Assembly (NCBI RefSeq): GCF_000217935.1
Contig: NZ_AFHI01000014.1
Coordinates: 30,266-94,265 of the forward strand
Direction of reading: 5' to 3'
Length of the DNA stretch: 64,000 nt
DNA from: Rheinheimera sp. A13L
Lineage (GTDB): Bacteria > Pseudomonadota > Gammaproteobacteria > Enterobacterales > Alteromonadaceae
The notes beneath the pieces were generated by a model, which worked only from the letters and a program-made list of their open reading frames with translations, was not told where the DNA came from and ran no database searches. Position 1 is the first letter of the stretch. Every line of letters begins with the position of its first letter. Below, piece by piece: positions 48,325 through 56,984 of this stretch. The position numbers and the translations under genes were made by a program.

Positions 48325-48529
48325 CCCGCTGCACGGTTTTACCCTACAGCAAATTCTGGAGTTGTTAGTTGAACATTATGGTGGCTTTGCACCTTTAGCA
48401 AAGCAAATACCACTGAAATGCTTCAGCTCCAACCCCAGCATCAAATCCAGCCTGACGTTTTTACGCAAAACGCCATGGGCCAGAACTCAGACAGAAGAGC
48501 TTTTTATTAAGCTGAAGTTGTATCAAAAG
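48189..48529 (+). repeat. 341-bp direct repeat, copy 1
   Basis: It covers the last 136 bases of the phytase-like gene and almost all of the VF530 gene. Copy 2 lies exactly 1,312 bases downstream (49501-49841) with roughly a dozen base changes and no insertions or deletions. Confidence 0.92.
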
Positions 48530-48553
48530 GGGGGCAAGCCTGAATCCGAATAA
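48287..48553 (+). CDS. VF530 (DUF2132) family DNA-binding protein, copy 1
   Basis: An 88-residue protein. 'NPLHGFTLQQILELLVEHYG', 'PLKCFSSNPSIKSSLTFLRK' and 'TPWARTQTEELFIKLKL' are the full VF530 domain, a small helical fold found in many Gammaproteobacteria. It overlaps the preceding gene by 38 bases, so translation is probably coupled. It differs from copy 2 mainly by the C-terminal extension 'GGKPESE'. Confidence 0.88.
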   Translation: MATQAPNQPQHNNPLHGFTLQQILELLVEHYGGFAPLAKQIPLKCFSSNPSIKSSLTFLRKTPWARTQTEELFIKLKLYQKGGKPESE

Positions 48554-48615
48554 TTCAGCTTTACCCTAAGGGCCAGTACTAAAGCTCAAATGGATTTGCA
48601 GGTAAGGATACGTCT

Positions 48616-49278
48616 ATGTCGAAACAGCTTTTTTGGGATCTTGTGCGCGTTGGCATTGTTTGCTACTTAATGCCCCTATTCGCTGCCGTACTGATAATGA
48701 CCTCAGGAGTACCAATACCACTTTATGTAAATCTTCATCCTGAGGCTCTGGTCAGCGTATTCACAATCATCGCGCTGGTTGGCTGGTTCTTCTTAAAGAA
48801 AACTCCATTCAAAAGCTTTGGGAAATTGTTGTTGATGTCATTGCCCGGTGTGGTCGTGTTGGCGATGTATCACAAAGTATCCGTATCGTTTTCAGACGTC
48901 AATTACACCGCATATACCATCATGCTATTTGTATTAATCCTGATTGCAGCAATTTATTTCATGTTTCCAGTCAGACAAATCAAACCCTTTCTCATATTTA
49001 TACCTGTTTCGGCAACTTCCTGGTTTATGCTACATGCCATATATAAACCAGTAAACCTCGTGTATGGCGCGGTAGCGAGCCGTGACAAACTAACGGCTAA
49101 CCAATATCAGGAGCTTTGGGAATTAATACCACCCCTTTGTGTAAGTGGTTTACAGACAAGCTCTTTAGCTATTCCTTTAGTGCTGATTTACTACGTGTCC
49201 CTGTATGGAAGCAACCCAAAGAAAGCATATGAACGTCTGAAAACGCAGTTTATGGCGAAAACAAAGGATAATGTTTAA
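48616..49278 (+). CDS. Integral membrane protein of unknown function, between the repeat copies
   Basis: A 220-residue protein with about six hydrophobic helices ('LVRVGIVCYLMPLFAAVLIM', 'SVFTIIALVGWFFL', 'LLLMSLPGVVVLAMY', 'AYTIMLFVLILIAAIYFMF', 'PFLIFIPVSATSWFMLHAIY', 'SLAIPLVLIYYVSLYG') and a basic C-terminal tail. I do not recognise the family. It sits in the unique segment between the two 341-bp direct repeats, so it arrived or was retained with that duplication. GGTAAGGA precedes the ATG. Confidence 0.7.
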   Translation: MSKQLFWDLVRVGIVCYLMPLFAAVLIMTSGVPIPLYVNLHPEALVSVFTIIALVGWFFLKKTPFKSFGKLLLMSLPGVVVLAMYHKVSVSFSDVNYTAYTIMLFVLILIAAIYFMFPVRQIKPFLIFIPVSATSWFMLHAIYKPVNLVYGAVASRDKLTANQYQELWELIPPLCVSGLQTSSLAIPLVLIYYVSLYGSNPKKAYERLKTQFMAKTKDNV

Positions 49279-49500
49279 TAGACTTGGCACTGATATTAGT
49301 AAAACGAATAAAAACGGAGTCATGCGTAAAAACGGGGCAAAGTCTTGTCCCTTGCCCGGAGTTTGAGTTGATGAAGTTTTTTAGTGGGCTGTTTTTGCAA
49401 TAAAATTCCTGGTTTGTTTTGTCTCAGATACATAAAAACTAAGTCAATATATTGTTTGACGGCTCAGGGTAACCGATCCAACCTAAACACTATCAAAGCT

Positions 49501-49636
49501 CAGCCCATTAGTTCCGGGTTCAGCCCTGATGATGGTAACAGACGATGAAAATTATCACGGCCAGTTCCGGCCCTTAGCGACTACAGAGCAAAGCCCTTAT
49601 GGCAACCCAAGCCCCAAACCAGCCACAACAAAATAA
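49501..49636 (+). pseudogene. 3' fragment of the phytase-like gene
   Basis: It encodes only the last ~44 residues of the upstream protein ('SALMMVTDDENYHGQF' ... 'PKPATTK') with no start or upstream domain. It is a by-product of the segmental duplication. Confidence 0.85.
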
Positions 49637-49841
49637 CCCGCTGCACGGTTTTACCCTACAGCAAATTCTGGAGTTGCTCGTTGAACATTATGGTGGCTTT
49701 GCACCTTTAGCAAAGCAAATACCACTGAAGTGCTTCAGCACCAACCCCAGCATTAAATCCAGCCTGACGTTTTTACGCAAAACGCCATGGGCCAGAACTC
49801 AGACAGAAGAGCTTTTTATTAAGCTGAAGTTGTATCAAAAA
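49501..49841 (+). repeat. 341-bp direct repeat, copy 2
   Basis: It is the counterpart of 48189-48529 at an exact offset of 1,312 bases. The preceding 49279-49500 holds no gene that I can see. Confidence 0.92.
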
Positions 49842-49847
49842 GGCTAG
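49599..49847 (+). CDS. VF530 (DUF2132) family DNA-binding protein, copy 2
   Basis: An 82-residue near-identical paralogue of the copy at 48287. The changes are mostly synonymous, with Ser to Thr in 'CFSTNPSIKSS' and Gln for His near the N-terminus, so it has been under selection to stay intact or is recent. It ends 'KLYQKG', without the extension of copy 1, and is followed by its own terminator. Confidence 0.85.
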   Translation: MATQAPNQPQQNNPLHGFTLQQILELLVEHYGGFAPLAKQIPLKCFSTNPSIKSSLTFLRKTPWARTQTEELFIKLKLYQKG

Positions 49848-49870
49848 CCGCGAGGCTGGCCTTTGGTTTT
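49839..49870 (+). terminator. Rho-independent terminator after VF530 copy 2
   Basis: Stem AAAGGCTAGCC / GGCTGGCCTTT (one wobble pair), loop GCGA, then GGTTTT. It overlaps the stop codon. Confidence 0.75.
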
Positions 49871-49959
49871 ATGTCCGAAGAAAGTAATGCCACATGGTCT
49901 GAATGCGCCTGAGACTTTGCAGTCATAAAGTCTCAGTTCCAGGTGCAACAAACAAAGGA

Positions 49960-50772
49960 CTAGATCACTTTACTGACCACAAAGTTATCAAAATATGCAC
50001 ATTCCGCTTTGTAACTGCCATCTACGGTTCGGGGTGCCCAATCCGGTGTAGCGCCACCATGAAAAGTGATAAATATCATCTTGTTGATTAAGGATGCCTT
50101 GGTGTCTTTGGCACGGAATCGAAGCTTGTCATGGTAGATTATTTCAGCGCCATCCACTGATACCACCATTTTTCCGTCAGCAAGCTGAGGTGCACTATTT
50201 AAACTGACCAGCATTTCAACCTGGTGGTATAGACCAGGAATAAAACGGAAATCCTCTGCAACTCTAATATCTCCAAACTTACCTTTCATGTCCTGATGAT
50301 AGACATAAGTGCGCAAAGTTCCCCCTGGCCCAAACATCAGTCGGGCACTCCAGCCTTCAGCTGTTATCTTGTCTCCTCCGGTTACGGGATTTTCTGGTCC
50401 CAAGCCGTGCAGCTTACCGCCAAGGACAAAATCAAAATTGTCACAAAATTTCACCGCAAAACTCATTTTGTACTGCAGCGCTGGCTGGGGCAGATTAGCA
50501 GCAGCATAAACTCTGTAGCTACCTTGCTCAAAGCCCTGATAGGTCACCTTCATTGCTTTAGAACCGAGCTCCCCCTGGTGTTCAACCAGTGCTGCGTAGC
50601 GTTTCTTCGACAAAGTTTGCCCAAACTGAGACAGTTTTCCATCGAAGGTCTCTACAAATACTGCTGGATGTTCGACGTTTTCAGGGGTTTCAACATCAAT
50701 TTCGACAGCGACTTCATCTGCGCCACAGCCTACAAGAAAAAACGCTGTTGTCAGAGAAAAAATTATTTTCAT
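49960..50772 (-). CDS. Polysaccharide lyase 14-like lipoprotein
   Basis: A 270-residue protein with a lipoprotein signal peptide ('TTAFFLVGC' lipobox, Cys16). The rest is one beta-jelly-roll domain resembling the polysaccharide lyase 14 / alginate-lyase-like fold: 'FCDNFDFVLGGKLHGLGPEN', 'SARLMFGPGGTLRTYVYHQD', 'IPGLYHQVEMLVSLNS', 'KMIFITFHGGATPDWAPR' and 'AECAYFDNFVV'. The GGKLHGLG and HGG blocks are the best conserved. Substrate unknown. A paralogue lies 518 bases upstream in the direction of transcription. Confidence 0.7.
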   Translation of the reverse strand: MKIIFSLTTAFFLVGCGADEVAVEIDVETPENVEHPAVFVETFDGKLSQFGQTLSKKRYAALVEHQGELGSKAMKVTYQGFEQGSYRVYAAANLPQPALQYKMSFAVKFCDNFDFVLGGKLHGLGPENPVTGGDKITAEGWSARLMFGPGGTLRTYVYHQDMKGKFGDIRVAEDFRFIPGLYHQVEMLVSLNSAPQLADGKMVVSVDGAEIIYHDKLRFRAKDTKASLINKMIFITFHGGATPDWAPRTVDGSYKAECAYFDNFVVSKVI

Positions 50773-51289
50773 TCGATCCGGCCTCCACCTGGTTTATTCT
50801 CAAGCATAAGGAACCAGGCAGTTCCCTACTCATTTTCAATCTGATTTTAGCGCTGCACTCTGTGCCGATAAAATCAGATAACGTGACGAACAGGCATGTC
50901 TGACCGCCGATGTCCGCTTTAGTTTAAAAAGACGCAATTCCTAGCGCATTCTCTATGCAACCACTTCGCAATTTTATTGATGCTTACTATTTTTTGCCTG
51001 ATCCAAAGCCAGATCATCCGGACAGTTTGACAAGCTGGAATGACAGGACCTGTATTGAATAGACTGGAATGGCTTGCCTCTGCAAATCAAGACGCAAAGC
51101 TTGCCGCAAAAGGATCAGGACAATGATTGTTATCTATAGTTGAGCCTCTTGCTGTGAATAACCATTCATTGCTTGAGGCCATCATCTGGCTTTCATTTGT
51201 CTGTACTCAGGTAAGTCCAGACTTAGGCACATCCACAACTCTTTGCCTGACTGTGCAGGTGACTGTAAAGTCACCTGCACAGGAAATCA
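50773..51289. other. Intergenic stretch between the two lyase-like genes
   Basis: No gene is seen in these 517 bases. There is an 8-bp CCTGATCC / GGATCAGG dyad with over 100 bases between the arms (near 50998 and 51113), probably chance. The left end should hold the promoter of the lipoprotein gene. Confidence 0.4.
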
Positions 51290-52084
51290 CTAAATCACTT
51301 TGCTCACAACAAAGTTATCGAAATAAGCACATTCCGTTTTGTATTTTCCATCTTCAGATCTGGGAGCCCAGGCAGGCGAAGCTCCCCCATGAAAGGTAAT
51401 GAATAACATTTTGTTGATTAAGGACGCAGGGGTGTCTTTGGCCCGGAATCTGATATTGTCATGATGGATCACTTCAACACCATCGACCGATACAACGACT
51501 TTTCCATCAGCTAAATGAACCTCAGTATTTAAACTGACCACCATTTGCACCTTATGGTAGATGCCAGGCATAAAACGGAAATTCTGTGCAGCTTTGGTAT
51601 CACCAAATTTACCATTCATGTCCTGATGATAGATGTAAGTACTCAAACTACCTTCACGGCCGAACATCAGGCGGGCGCTCCAGCCTTCTGCTGTAATCTT
51701 ATCTCCCCCGGTTATTGGGTTTTCTGGCCCCATTCCATGCAGCTTTCCACCCCAGACAAAATCAAAATTGTCACAAAATTTCACTGAGAAACTCATTTGG
51801 TATTGTAGTGCTGCGACGGGCAATTTAGCTGCAGCATAGACTCTGTGACTGCCTTGCTCGAAGCCCTGATACTTCACCAGAATAGCGTTCGTGCCTTTTA
51901 TTCCTTGTTTTCTGGCAAATGTGGCGTAGCGCTGTTTTGATGCAAGTATTCGTCCAAACTGGGACAATCGAACATCAAAGTTCTCAACAAAGACGTCGTT
52001 TTTTCCCGGTTTTTCTGCTGCGACACTAGTTAGGCAATAGCTTGAAAGTACTACTGCTGTAGTAAAAGATAAAATAGACTTCAT
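51290..52084 (-). CDS. Polysaccharide lyase 14-like secreted protein (paralogue)
   Basis: A 264-residue paralogue of the preceding lipoprotein, alignable over its full mature length with most residues identical ('FCDNFDFVWGGKLHGMGPEN', 'SARLMFGREGSLSTYIYHQD', 'KMLFITFHGGASPAWAPR', 'ECAYFDNFVVSKVI'). It differs at the front: a Sec signal peptide ending 'TSVAAEK' without a lipobox Cys, so it should be periplasmic or released. The ATG at 52084 has AAGG a few bases upstream; three further codons are open before it. The pair arose by tandem duplication followed by a change of address. Confidence 0.7.
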   Translation of the reverse strand: MKSILSFTTAVVLSSYCLTSVAAEKPGKNDVFVENFDVRLSQFGRILASKQRYATFARKQGIKGTNAILVKYQGFEQGSHRVYAAAKLPVAALQYQMSFSVKFCDNFDFVWGGKLHGMGPENPITGGDKITAEGWSARLMFGREGSLSTYIYHQDMNGKFGDTKAAQNFRFMPGIYHKVQMVVSLNTEVHLADGKVVVSVDGVEVIHHDNIRFRAKDTPASLINKMLFITFHGGASPAWAPRSEDGKYKTECAYFDNFVVSKVI

Positions 52085-52093
52085 GTAATCCAA

Positions 52094-52414
52094 CCTTTGC
52101 CCGGTTACTACTCAAGCATAAGGCCCCAGGCAAGGCCTTATTCACATCTTGTCTGACTTAAGCCGTGTTCTGTGACTATGGCTCAGACTGCTTGGTCAAT
52201 TTTCTTATCTGACTCTGAGTCGAGTGTAGTGTAGAAAGACAGGCATAACTGATTATTTTTTGATCATTATTTGCGCTACTTCGAAAGTCTGAAACTTGTG
52301 CAATCAATAGAGTGACTTAGCCTGAATTGTGAACAGAAGAAAAAGTTAAGGTATGGCTTACACAGACAGAGCACGCCGTACTTTGAAGGCAAGAACTAGT
52401 CAAAAGGGGATCCT
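52094..52414. other. Intergenic stretch
   Basis: It holds the promoter of the secreted lyase-like gene on the minus strand and possibly that of the YciI remnant on the plus strand. No gene or clear repeat is seen. Confidence 0.4.
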
Positions 52415-52633
52415 GTGGCGAGGTATTTGGTCAGTATTCATAGTCCCAACAACTACGACCCTTTTCTGTCAGAAAACAAAGCGATGTCCCTGACCATAGA
52501 CCAGTTGAACGACGAAATGAAAGCAGCAGGCATCAGAATTTTTGTCGGTGGTCTGCATCCTTTAAGCAGCGCCAAATTTCCTGTCGTCTGTTTTATAAGA
52601 GGGAGCAGGATAAATTATTTATCCTTTATCTGA
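52415..52633 (+). pseudogene. Truncated YciI-family protein
   Basis: From a GTG at 52415, about 54 residues match the start of YciI/DGPF-domain proteins: 'RYLVSIHSPNNYDPF', 'IDQLNDEMKAAGIRIFVGGL' and 'HPLSSAKF'. The family continues for another ~55 residues with a DGPF-like segment, which is missing. The match stops exactly where an inverted-repeat element begins (52577), after which the frame reads unrelated residues to a stop at 52633. It is a broken gene, unlikely to be functional. Confidence 0.72.
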
Positions 52634-52645
52634 TGCGACAGGAAA
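52577..52645. repeat. 69-bp inverted-repeat element inside the YciI gene
   Basis: Terminal arms TTTCCTGTCG and CGACAGGAAA are perfect 10-bp inverse complements. Inside is a second perfect hairpin AGGATAAA / TTTATCCT. The nested structure resembles a small MITE or REP-type insertion. No target duplication could be confirmed because the rest of the host gene is missing. Confidence 0.55.
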
Positions 52646-52722
52646 GAGATTTACCTAAGCCCTGGTTAAGTAGTAATTTAAAATAAAGCCCACAAAAGTT
52701 TAACGCACAAAGGACCGCCAGT

Positions 52723-53097
52723 TTGGAACTATACACTATTGAAATTACCCTTCCCTTTAAAGCCAAAAAGCCGTGGCGGCGGGTGATTGAAGTGGAAGAA
52801 GATACACCCTTGTTTGAATTGCACTATTTTATCCAGACTATGGTGAAATTTGATAATGATCACTTGTACGAGTTTCATATCGCCAAAACCCCGGGCAGAA
52901 ATACGCAACGTATTGATGACGGAAAAATGCTGAATGAGGTGTATCCGCTGGATCGAAGCAAATTGTTTTATCTGTTTGATTTTGGCGATTGCTGGTTATT
53001 TCAGTTTAAAAAATTACGCAAAAAAGCTGAAAAACAACCCCGTATAAAATATCCGCGAGTGGTTGAGTCTGAAGGCAGGAACCCAAGGCAATACTAA
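52723..53097 (+). CDS. Plasmid pRiA4b ORF-3-like family protein
   Basis: A 124-residue protein of the pRiA4b ORF-3-like / IS1096 passenger family: 'IEITLPFKAKKPWRRVIEV', 'LFELHYFIQTMVKFDNDHLY', 'EFHIAK' and 'LFYLFDFGDCWLFQFKKL' (the YDFGD-W block). Function is unknown, though relatives are often near mobile elements. The start is TTG at 52723 with AAAGGA eight bases before; no ATG is available. A bidirectional terminator follows. Confidence 0.82.
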   Translation: MELYTIEITLPFKAKKPWRRVIEVEEDTPLFELHYFIQTMVKFDNDHLYEFHIAKTPGRNTQRIDDGKMLNEVYPLDRSKLFYLFDFGDCWLFQFKKLRKKAEKQPRIKYPRVVESEGRNPRQY

Positions 53098-53102
53098 ATA
53101 AA

Positions 53103-53137
53103 AAAGCCCGGCATAGTGCATCTATAACGGGCTTTGT
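53103..53137. terminator. Bidirectional terminator between convergent genes
   Basis: Stem AAAGCCCG / CGGGCTTT with A and T tracts on both sides and a 17-base loop. It serves the pRiA4b-like gene and the convergent di-haem oxidoreductase. Confidence 0.75.
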
Positions 53138-53145
53138 TGTATGGA

Positions 53146-56112
53146 CTACAAGGATTTCAGGAAAGCCAGCAGCGCTTCACGTTCTGCTGTTGGCAGGTTC
53201 ACAAAGCGGTTTTTGATCACTTCAGCTTCACCACCATGCCATAAAATAGCTTCGGTTAAAGTGCGGGCGCGGCCATCGTGTAAATAACCAGCCGGAGTGC
53301 CTCCTGCAACAAACTGGGTATAACCTAAACCCCAAAGTGCCGGAGTTCTCCACATGCTGCCTGTTGCCAGTCCTTCGCTAAAGTTGTCGGCAAGCCCTTG
53401 GCCCATATCATGCAGCAGCATATTGGTATACGGCTTAATGTTTTGCAGGCGCACTTCGTCAAACTCAGAGCGGGCACTGGTTTTCACCTCACTGGTGTGA
53501 CATGCCCCACAGCGAATATCTTTAAATACTTGTTCGCCTGCAGCTATTTTTGCAGGATCTATGTTCAGATAAGCCAAAGGCGACACGCCTTTCGGAAAAC
53601 CACTGACTAGACTGCGCTGAGCCGGCACTGCTAACAAATGCAGGTATTGGATCATTAAAGTGACAGCGTCATCCGGCAAACCAGGTTCCGCAGTCGTCGG
53701 ATCACAGTTTTTCGGACCAGCTAAACAATCCAGTTTGGGGTAAACAGAGGAGGTGACGGCCATATCCAGCAAAGCGGCATTCGTCACCTGATGACGTAAG
53801 CTGACTTTGCCTGCTTTCCAGCCGTAACGGCCTAAACGAACTTCTCCTGTTTCAGGATCATAAGCATAATTGGCCGTTCCCAGCACGCCGTCGGCATCTG
53901 GTGTGCTGCGAACACGGGATAAAATGGTTTCGTCTGAAATAGCTTCCAGTAAGCCCATACCAATCAAAGGCTGGGCCTGGCGCACCGAATAGACGTCAGG
54001 TTCTGGCCCCTCGAAGGCAATAGTGGGCTTACGCAGTTCAACCACAGTACCATCTGCAAGAGTAACAGTGCTGCTGGTAAAACCTGAAACCCAGGCACCA
54101 TTGCCCCAGTTTTGCATCTCGCCAGTGCTGACAGAGCGTCCATTCATCTGTAGCGCCTGACCATAAATGGGGTGAGGCAGGTAATGGCCATTGGCATCTG
54201 TGCCTGTAGCACCCACCCGCACCGCCATAGTATCCAGTCGTTGATTCCGCACTGTGGGTGCCACACTGCGACCATTGTTGACATGGCAATTAAAACAGGA
54301 GGACTGATTAAAGCGTGGACCTTGCAACTGACGACCAGCATCATTGCGGTCATTGCCCTCTTCGTTATGCACTCCTGTCCATAAATTAGTATGTAACCAG
54401 CGACGCCCTTCCATAAAACGCTGCATATTCTGCATGCCAATAGTGTTGTGTGGCTGCTGAAACATAAAAGTTGGATTATCGGCATAATCATAAGACACAG
54501 AACCCAGGCCACCTTGCAGTGTAGGTTCAGGCAAAGGTTCATTCATCAGCCGCGGCTGAACCCCATACCAGGGTCTTAGGCCCTGCCCCATCACATAGGT
54601 CAGCTCGTTGGTGTAATAACGAAAAGCACCGCTGTCGCCTATGGCATCCATAGCAGCCCGGGTGGAGAAAAACGAACTGGTGAACTCAATCACATCGCCT
54701 TTTTTTAGCACACGGGAATTTACGCTGCTGCCATTTGGCACCAGGACCCCATCCGCATTAGCAGAAAGCGCTCTGTGCCCCGGGTAACGGTCAAACACCA
54801 CACTACAACCATCATTAGCGCCTGTCACGCCGTTGTAGCCAGTGTCAGGTCGTAATAACACGCCATTGGCAGGTTTGGTAACTACAGGACAAGCTGCACC
54901 TTCATCATGATAAGTGGAATCGTCCAGCAAATCTCCCGGGCTCATCCAGCCAAAACCTGTCACGCCCGGCTCGTCAAAACGGCGGACAAAAGCATGACCA
55001 CCACCCTTTTGCGCTTGTTGAAAGTATTGGTTGACGATGATTTTGGGTTCAGTCACCCCAGCTACATTGCTGTTGTCGATAAACTCCACACCCCAGGTAC
55101 GATTTTTGAAGTAGTTGGCAATAAAGTTCAAATGAGCGCCAGGGCCTTTATCCTGAGGATTGCCTGCTGCATCTACAGTGTCATTCACACCAAAACCAAT
55201 CTCATTCCAGTCTTCCCCCCGTTCCCGGGCATGACGGGAGCGCCCCACCATACCAAAGCGCGTGACCAGGGTGCCGTCGGCTAAGGTAAAACTGACAGTT
55301 TCAATAGGTTCAGTCGGTGCTGGCAGTGGCGTGCGACCCTCACCACTTTGTGGGTAGGTCAACACAGAGGTATCCAGTACAGGCATGGAGTTATCAGTGC
55401 CAGGCGTTTTAAACTCCACTTCAAATAAAGAATAGCCATATTGAGTTTGACGGGTGATGCCTTGCAGGCGCAGATAGCGGACATGGACATCCAGATTCAG
55501 AAACTCTTCTGTAGCCCCTTTTGAACCCACCATATAACGCAACTGATACCAGTGTTGTGCATCGTCTGACACATAAATAGCGTACTCTTTGGCATGGGCA
55601 TTTTCCCAATACAACTTCATAGCACCAATGGCTGTTTTGGCACCAAAATCAAACTGCAGCCAGGCCTTGTCTGCATCTGCAACATCCTTGCCCCACGCAC
55701 TCTCCCAGCGTGTCGTCAGATCGCCATCTATGGCTTTGGCAGCAGTATTAGTGGCGTTTTCATCACCGGAAGAGCTGGCAGCCACTACAGACACTGGCGA
55801 GCTGGTTGCAGTTTTATCGTAATTGGCCGCAATTCTTAACTCAGCCGGTGGTGCAGGCAAGGAGGGAGCATCTGCTTTGGGCAGTGGCGCTGTTTTCGCA
55901 TCAGGTGCAGCTTCAAATTCTGGCTCTGGCAAGTCTTCCAGTGGAGGGGGAACTACTGGTGGAGTCTCTACCGGAGGTGGTGTGATGACAGGGGATGGTG
56001 TCACTACAGGAGGAATAATGACTGGCGGAGTTCCAGAGCCTGTATCATCAGGCACAGTGCTGCTGTCTCCTCCACCACAAGCTGCAACAGACAAAAGCAG
56101 CACAGGGATCAT
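53146..56112 (-). CDS. Discoidin domain-di-haem oxidoreductase (DHOR) lipoprotein
   Basis: A 988-residue exported protein. The lipobox 'LLSVAACGGG' gives Cys12. A Pro-rich linker follows (residues ~25-70). Residues ~100-235 form an F5/8 type C (discoidin) domain ('AIDGDLTTRWESAW', 'WLQFDFGAKTAIGAMKLYW'), a likely carbohydrate-binding module. Residues ~270-988 are a di-haem oxidoreductase of the putative peroxidase type with two CxxCH haem sites, 'SSCFNCHVNNGRS' (~605) and 'DIRCGACHTSEV' (~868), and 'HDGRARTLTEAILWHGGEA'. The ATG at 56112 leaves a signal peptide without basic residues, whereas the in-frame codons just upstream encode 'HRFRLRSAL', so the true start may be a non-ATG codon further up. 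Substrate unknown. Confidence 0.82.
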   Translation of the reverse strand: MIPVLLLSVAACGGGDSSTVPDDTGSGTPPVIIPPVVTPSPVITPPPVETPPVVPPPLEDLPEPEFEAAPDAKTAPLPKADAPSLPAPPAELRIAANYDKTATSSPVSVVAASSSGDENATNTAAKAIDGDLTTRWESAWGKDVADADKAWLQFDFGAKTAIGAMKLYWENAHAKEYAIYVSDDAQHWYQLRYMVGSKGATEEFLNLDVHVRYLRLQGITRQTQYGYSLFEVEFKTPGTDNSMPVLDTSVLTYPQSGEGRTPLPAPTEPIETVSFTLADGTLVTRFGMVGRSRHARERGEDWNEIGFGVNDTVDAAGNPQDKGPGAHLNFIANYFKNRTWGVEFIDNSNVAGVTEPKIIVNQYFQQAQKGGGHAFVRRFDEPGVTGFGWMSPGDLLDDSTYHDEGAACPVVTKPANGVLLRPDTGYNGVTGANDGCSVVFDRYPGHRALSANADGVLVPNGSSVNSRVLKKGDVIEFTSSFFSTRAAMDAIGDSGAFRYYTNELTYVMGQGLRPWYGVQPRLMNEPLPEPTLQGGLGSVSYDYADNPTFMFQQPHNTIGMQNMQRFMEGRRWLHTNLWTGVHNEEGNDRNDAGRQLQGPRFNQSSCFNCHVNNGRSVAPTVRNQRLDTMAVRVGATGTDANGHYLPHPIYGQALQMNGRSVSTGEMQNWGNGAWVSGFTSSTVTLADGTVVELRKPTIAFEGPEPDVYSVRQAQPLIGMGLLEAISDETILSRVRSTPDADGVLGTANYAYDPETGEVRLGRYGWKAGKVSLRHQVTNAALLDMAVTSSVYPKLDCLAGPKNCDPTTAEPGLPDDAVTLMIQYLHLLAVPAQRSLVSGFPKGVSPLAYLNIDPAKIAAGEQVFKDIRCGACHTSEVKTSARSEFDEVRLQNIKPYTNMLLHDMGQGLADNFSEGLATGSMWRTPALWGLGYTQFVAGGTPAGYLHDGRARTLTEAILWHGGEAEVIKNRFVNLPTAEREALLAFLKSL

Positions 56113-56388
56113 CAGAGCGCTTCTCAGCCTGAACCTGTGTATAAATAACAGAACAAGGCTTCATACCCATCACTCCCAAATGATCCCAAACGAATTTCAC
56201 CACATCAGCAAAGACGCATTTAACCAAAGCGACTACAACGGATGAAATCATGAGGCAATGCACCTTTATGTTTTGTAATTAATTGTGATCATCCCGCCAT
56301 AAGACAACATGCTGTTGATGCTATTCAACTAATTTTTACAATGCTACAGTGGTGTTTATTCAATTCTTTCATTGGTAAAGGAAATCCC

Positions 56389-56979
56389 ATGACCACCATT
56401 ATTACCTTAGTGATTGCCGCTATTATCCTGTTTTTTATTGCCAGTATTTACAACCAACTGGTGAAACTGAAAAACCGCTTCCAAAATGCTTTTGCTCAGA
56501 TTGAAGTGCAGTTAAAGCGCCGCTACGACTTAATTCCTAATCTGGTGGAAACCGCCAAAGCTTATATGTCACACGAGCGCGAGACACTGGAAGCTGTGAT
56601 TGCAGCACGTAACAGTGCCATGAATCAGTTAACAGCTGCAGCGGCTCAGCCTGGTGATGCGACGGCTATCAGCCAACTGGCCGGTGCTGAATCCGCTTTG
56701 CAAGGCGCCATGACTAAATTCAGTATGGTGATGGAAGCCTATCCGGATTTAAAAGCTAATCAAAATATGATGCAGCTGACCGAAGAGCTGACCAGCACTG
56801 AAAATAAAGTGGCTTTTGCCCGTCAGGCTTTTAATGATGCAGTGACTGAATACAACAGCTACAAACAAAGTTTCCCTCCTGTTATTTTTGCTGGCTTTTT
56901 TGGTCATCAGAACGATGCCAAACTGCTGGAATTTGCCGACAGTGCAGCTATTCAGGCCGCACCTAAAGTGAGCTTCTGA
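56389..56979 (+). CDS. LemA family protein
   Basis: A 196-residue protein with one N-terminal membrane helix ('ITLVIAAIILFFIASIYNQL') followed by the LemA helical bundle: 'LKNRFQNAFAQIEVQLKRRY', 'DLIPNLVETAKAYMSHERET' and 'YPDLKANQNMMQLTEELTST'. The ATG at 56389 has AAAGGAAA before it; the frame extends 16 codons upstream without family similarity. LemA proteins often pair with membrane proteases, and here an M48 protease follows five bases later. Confidence 0.92.
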   Translation: MTTIITLVIAAIILFFIASIYNQLVKLKNRFQNAFAQIEVQLKRRYDLIPNLVETAKAYMSHERETLEAVIAARNSAMNQLTAAAAQPGDATAISQLAGAESALQGAMTKFSMVMEAYPDLKANQNMMQLTEELTSTENKVAFARQAFNDAVTEYNSYKQSFPPVIFAGFFGHQNDAKLLEFADSAAIQAAPKVSF

Positions 56980-56984
56980 GTTCT

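Noticed and set aside
55823..56245. Plus-strand frame opposite the DHOR gene, rich in Gly and Ser
   Set aside because: It is the antisense reading of the Pro-rich linker of the lipoprotein and has no Shine-Dalgarno.
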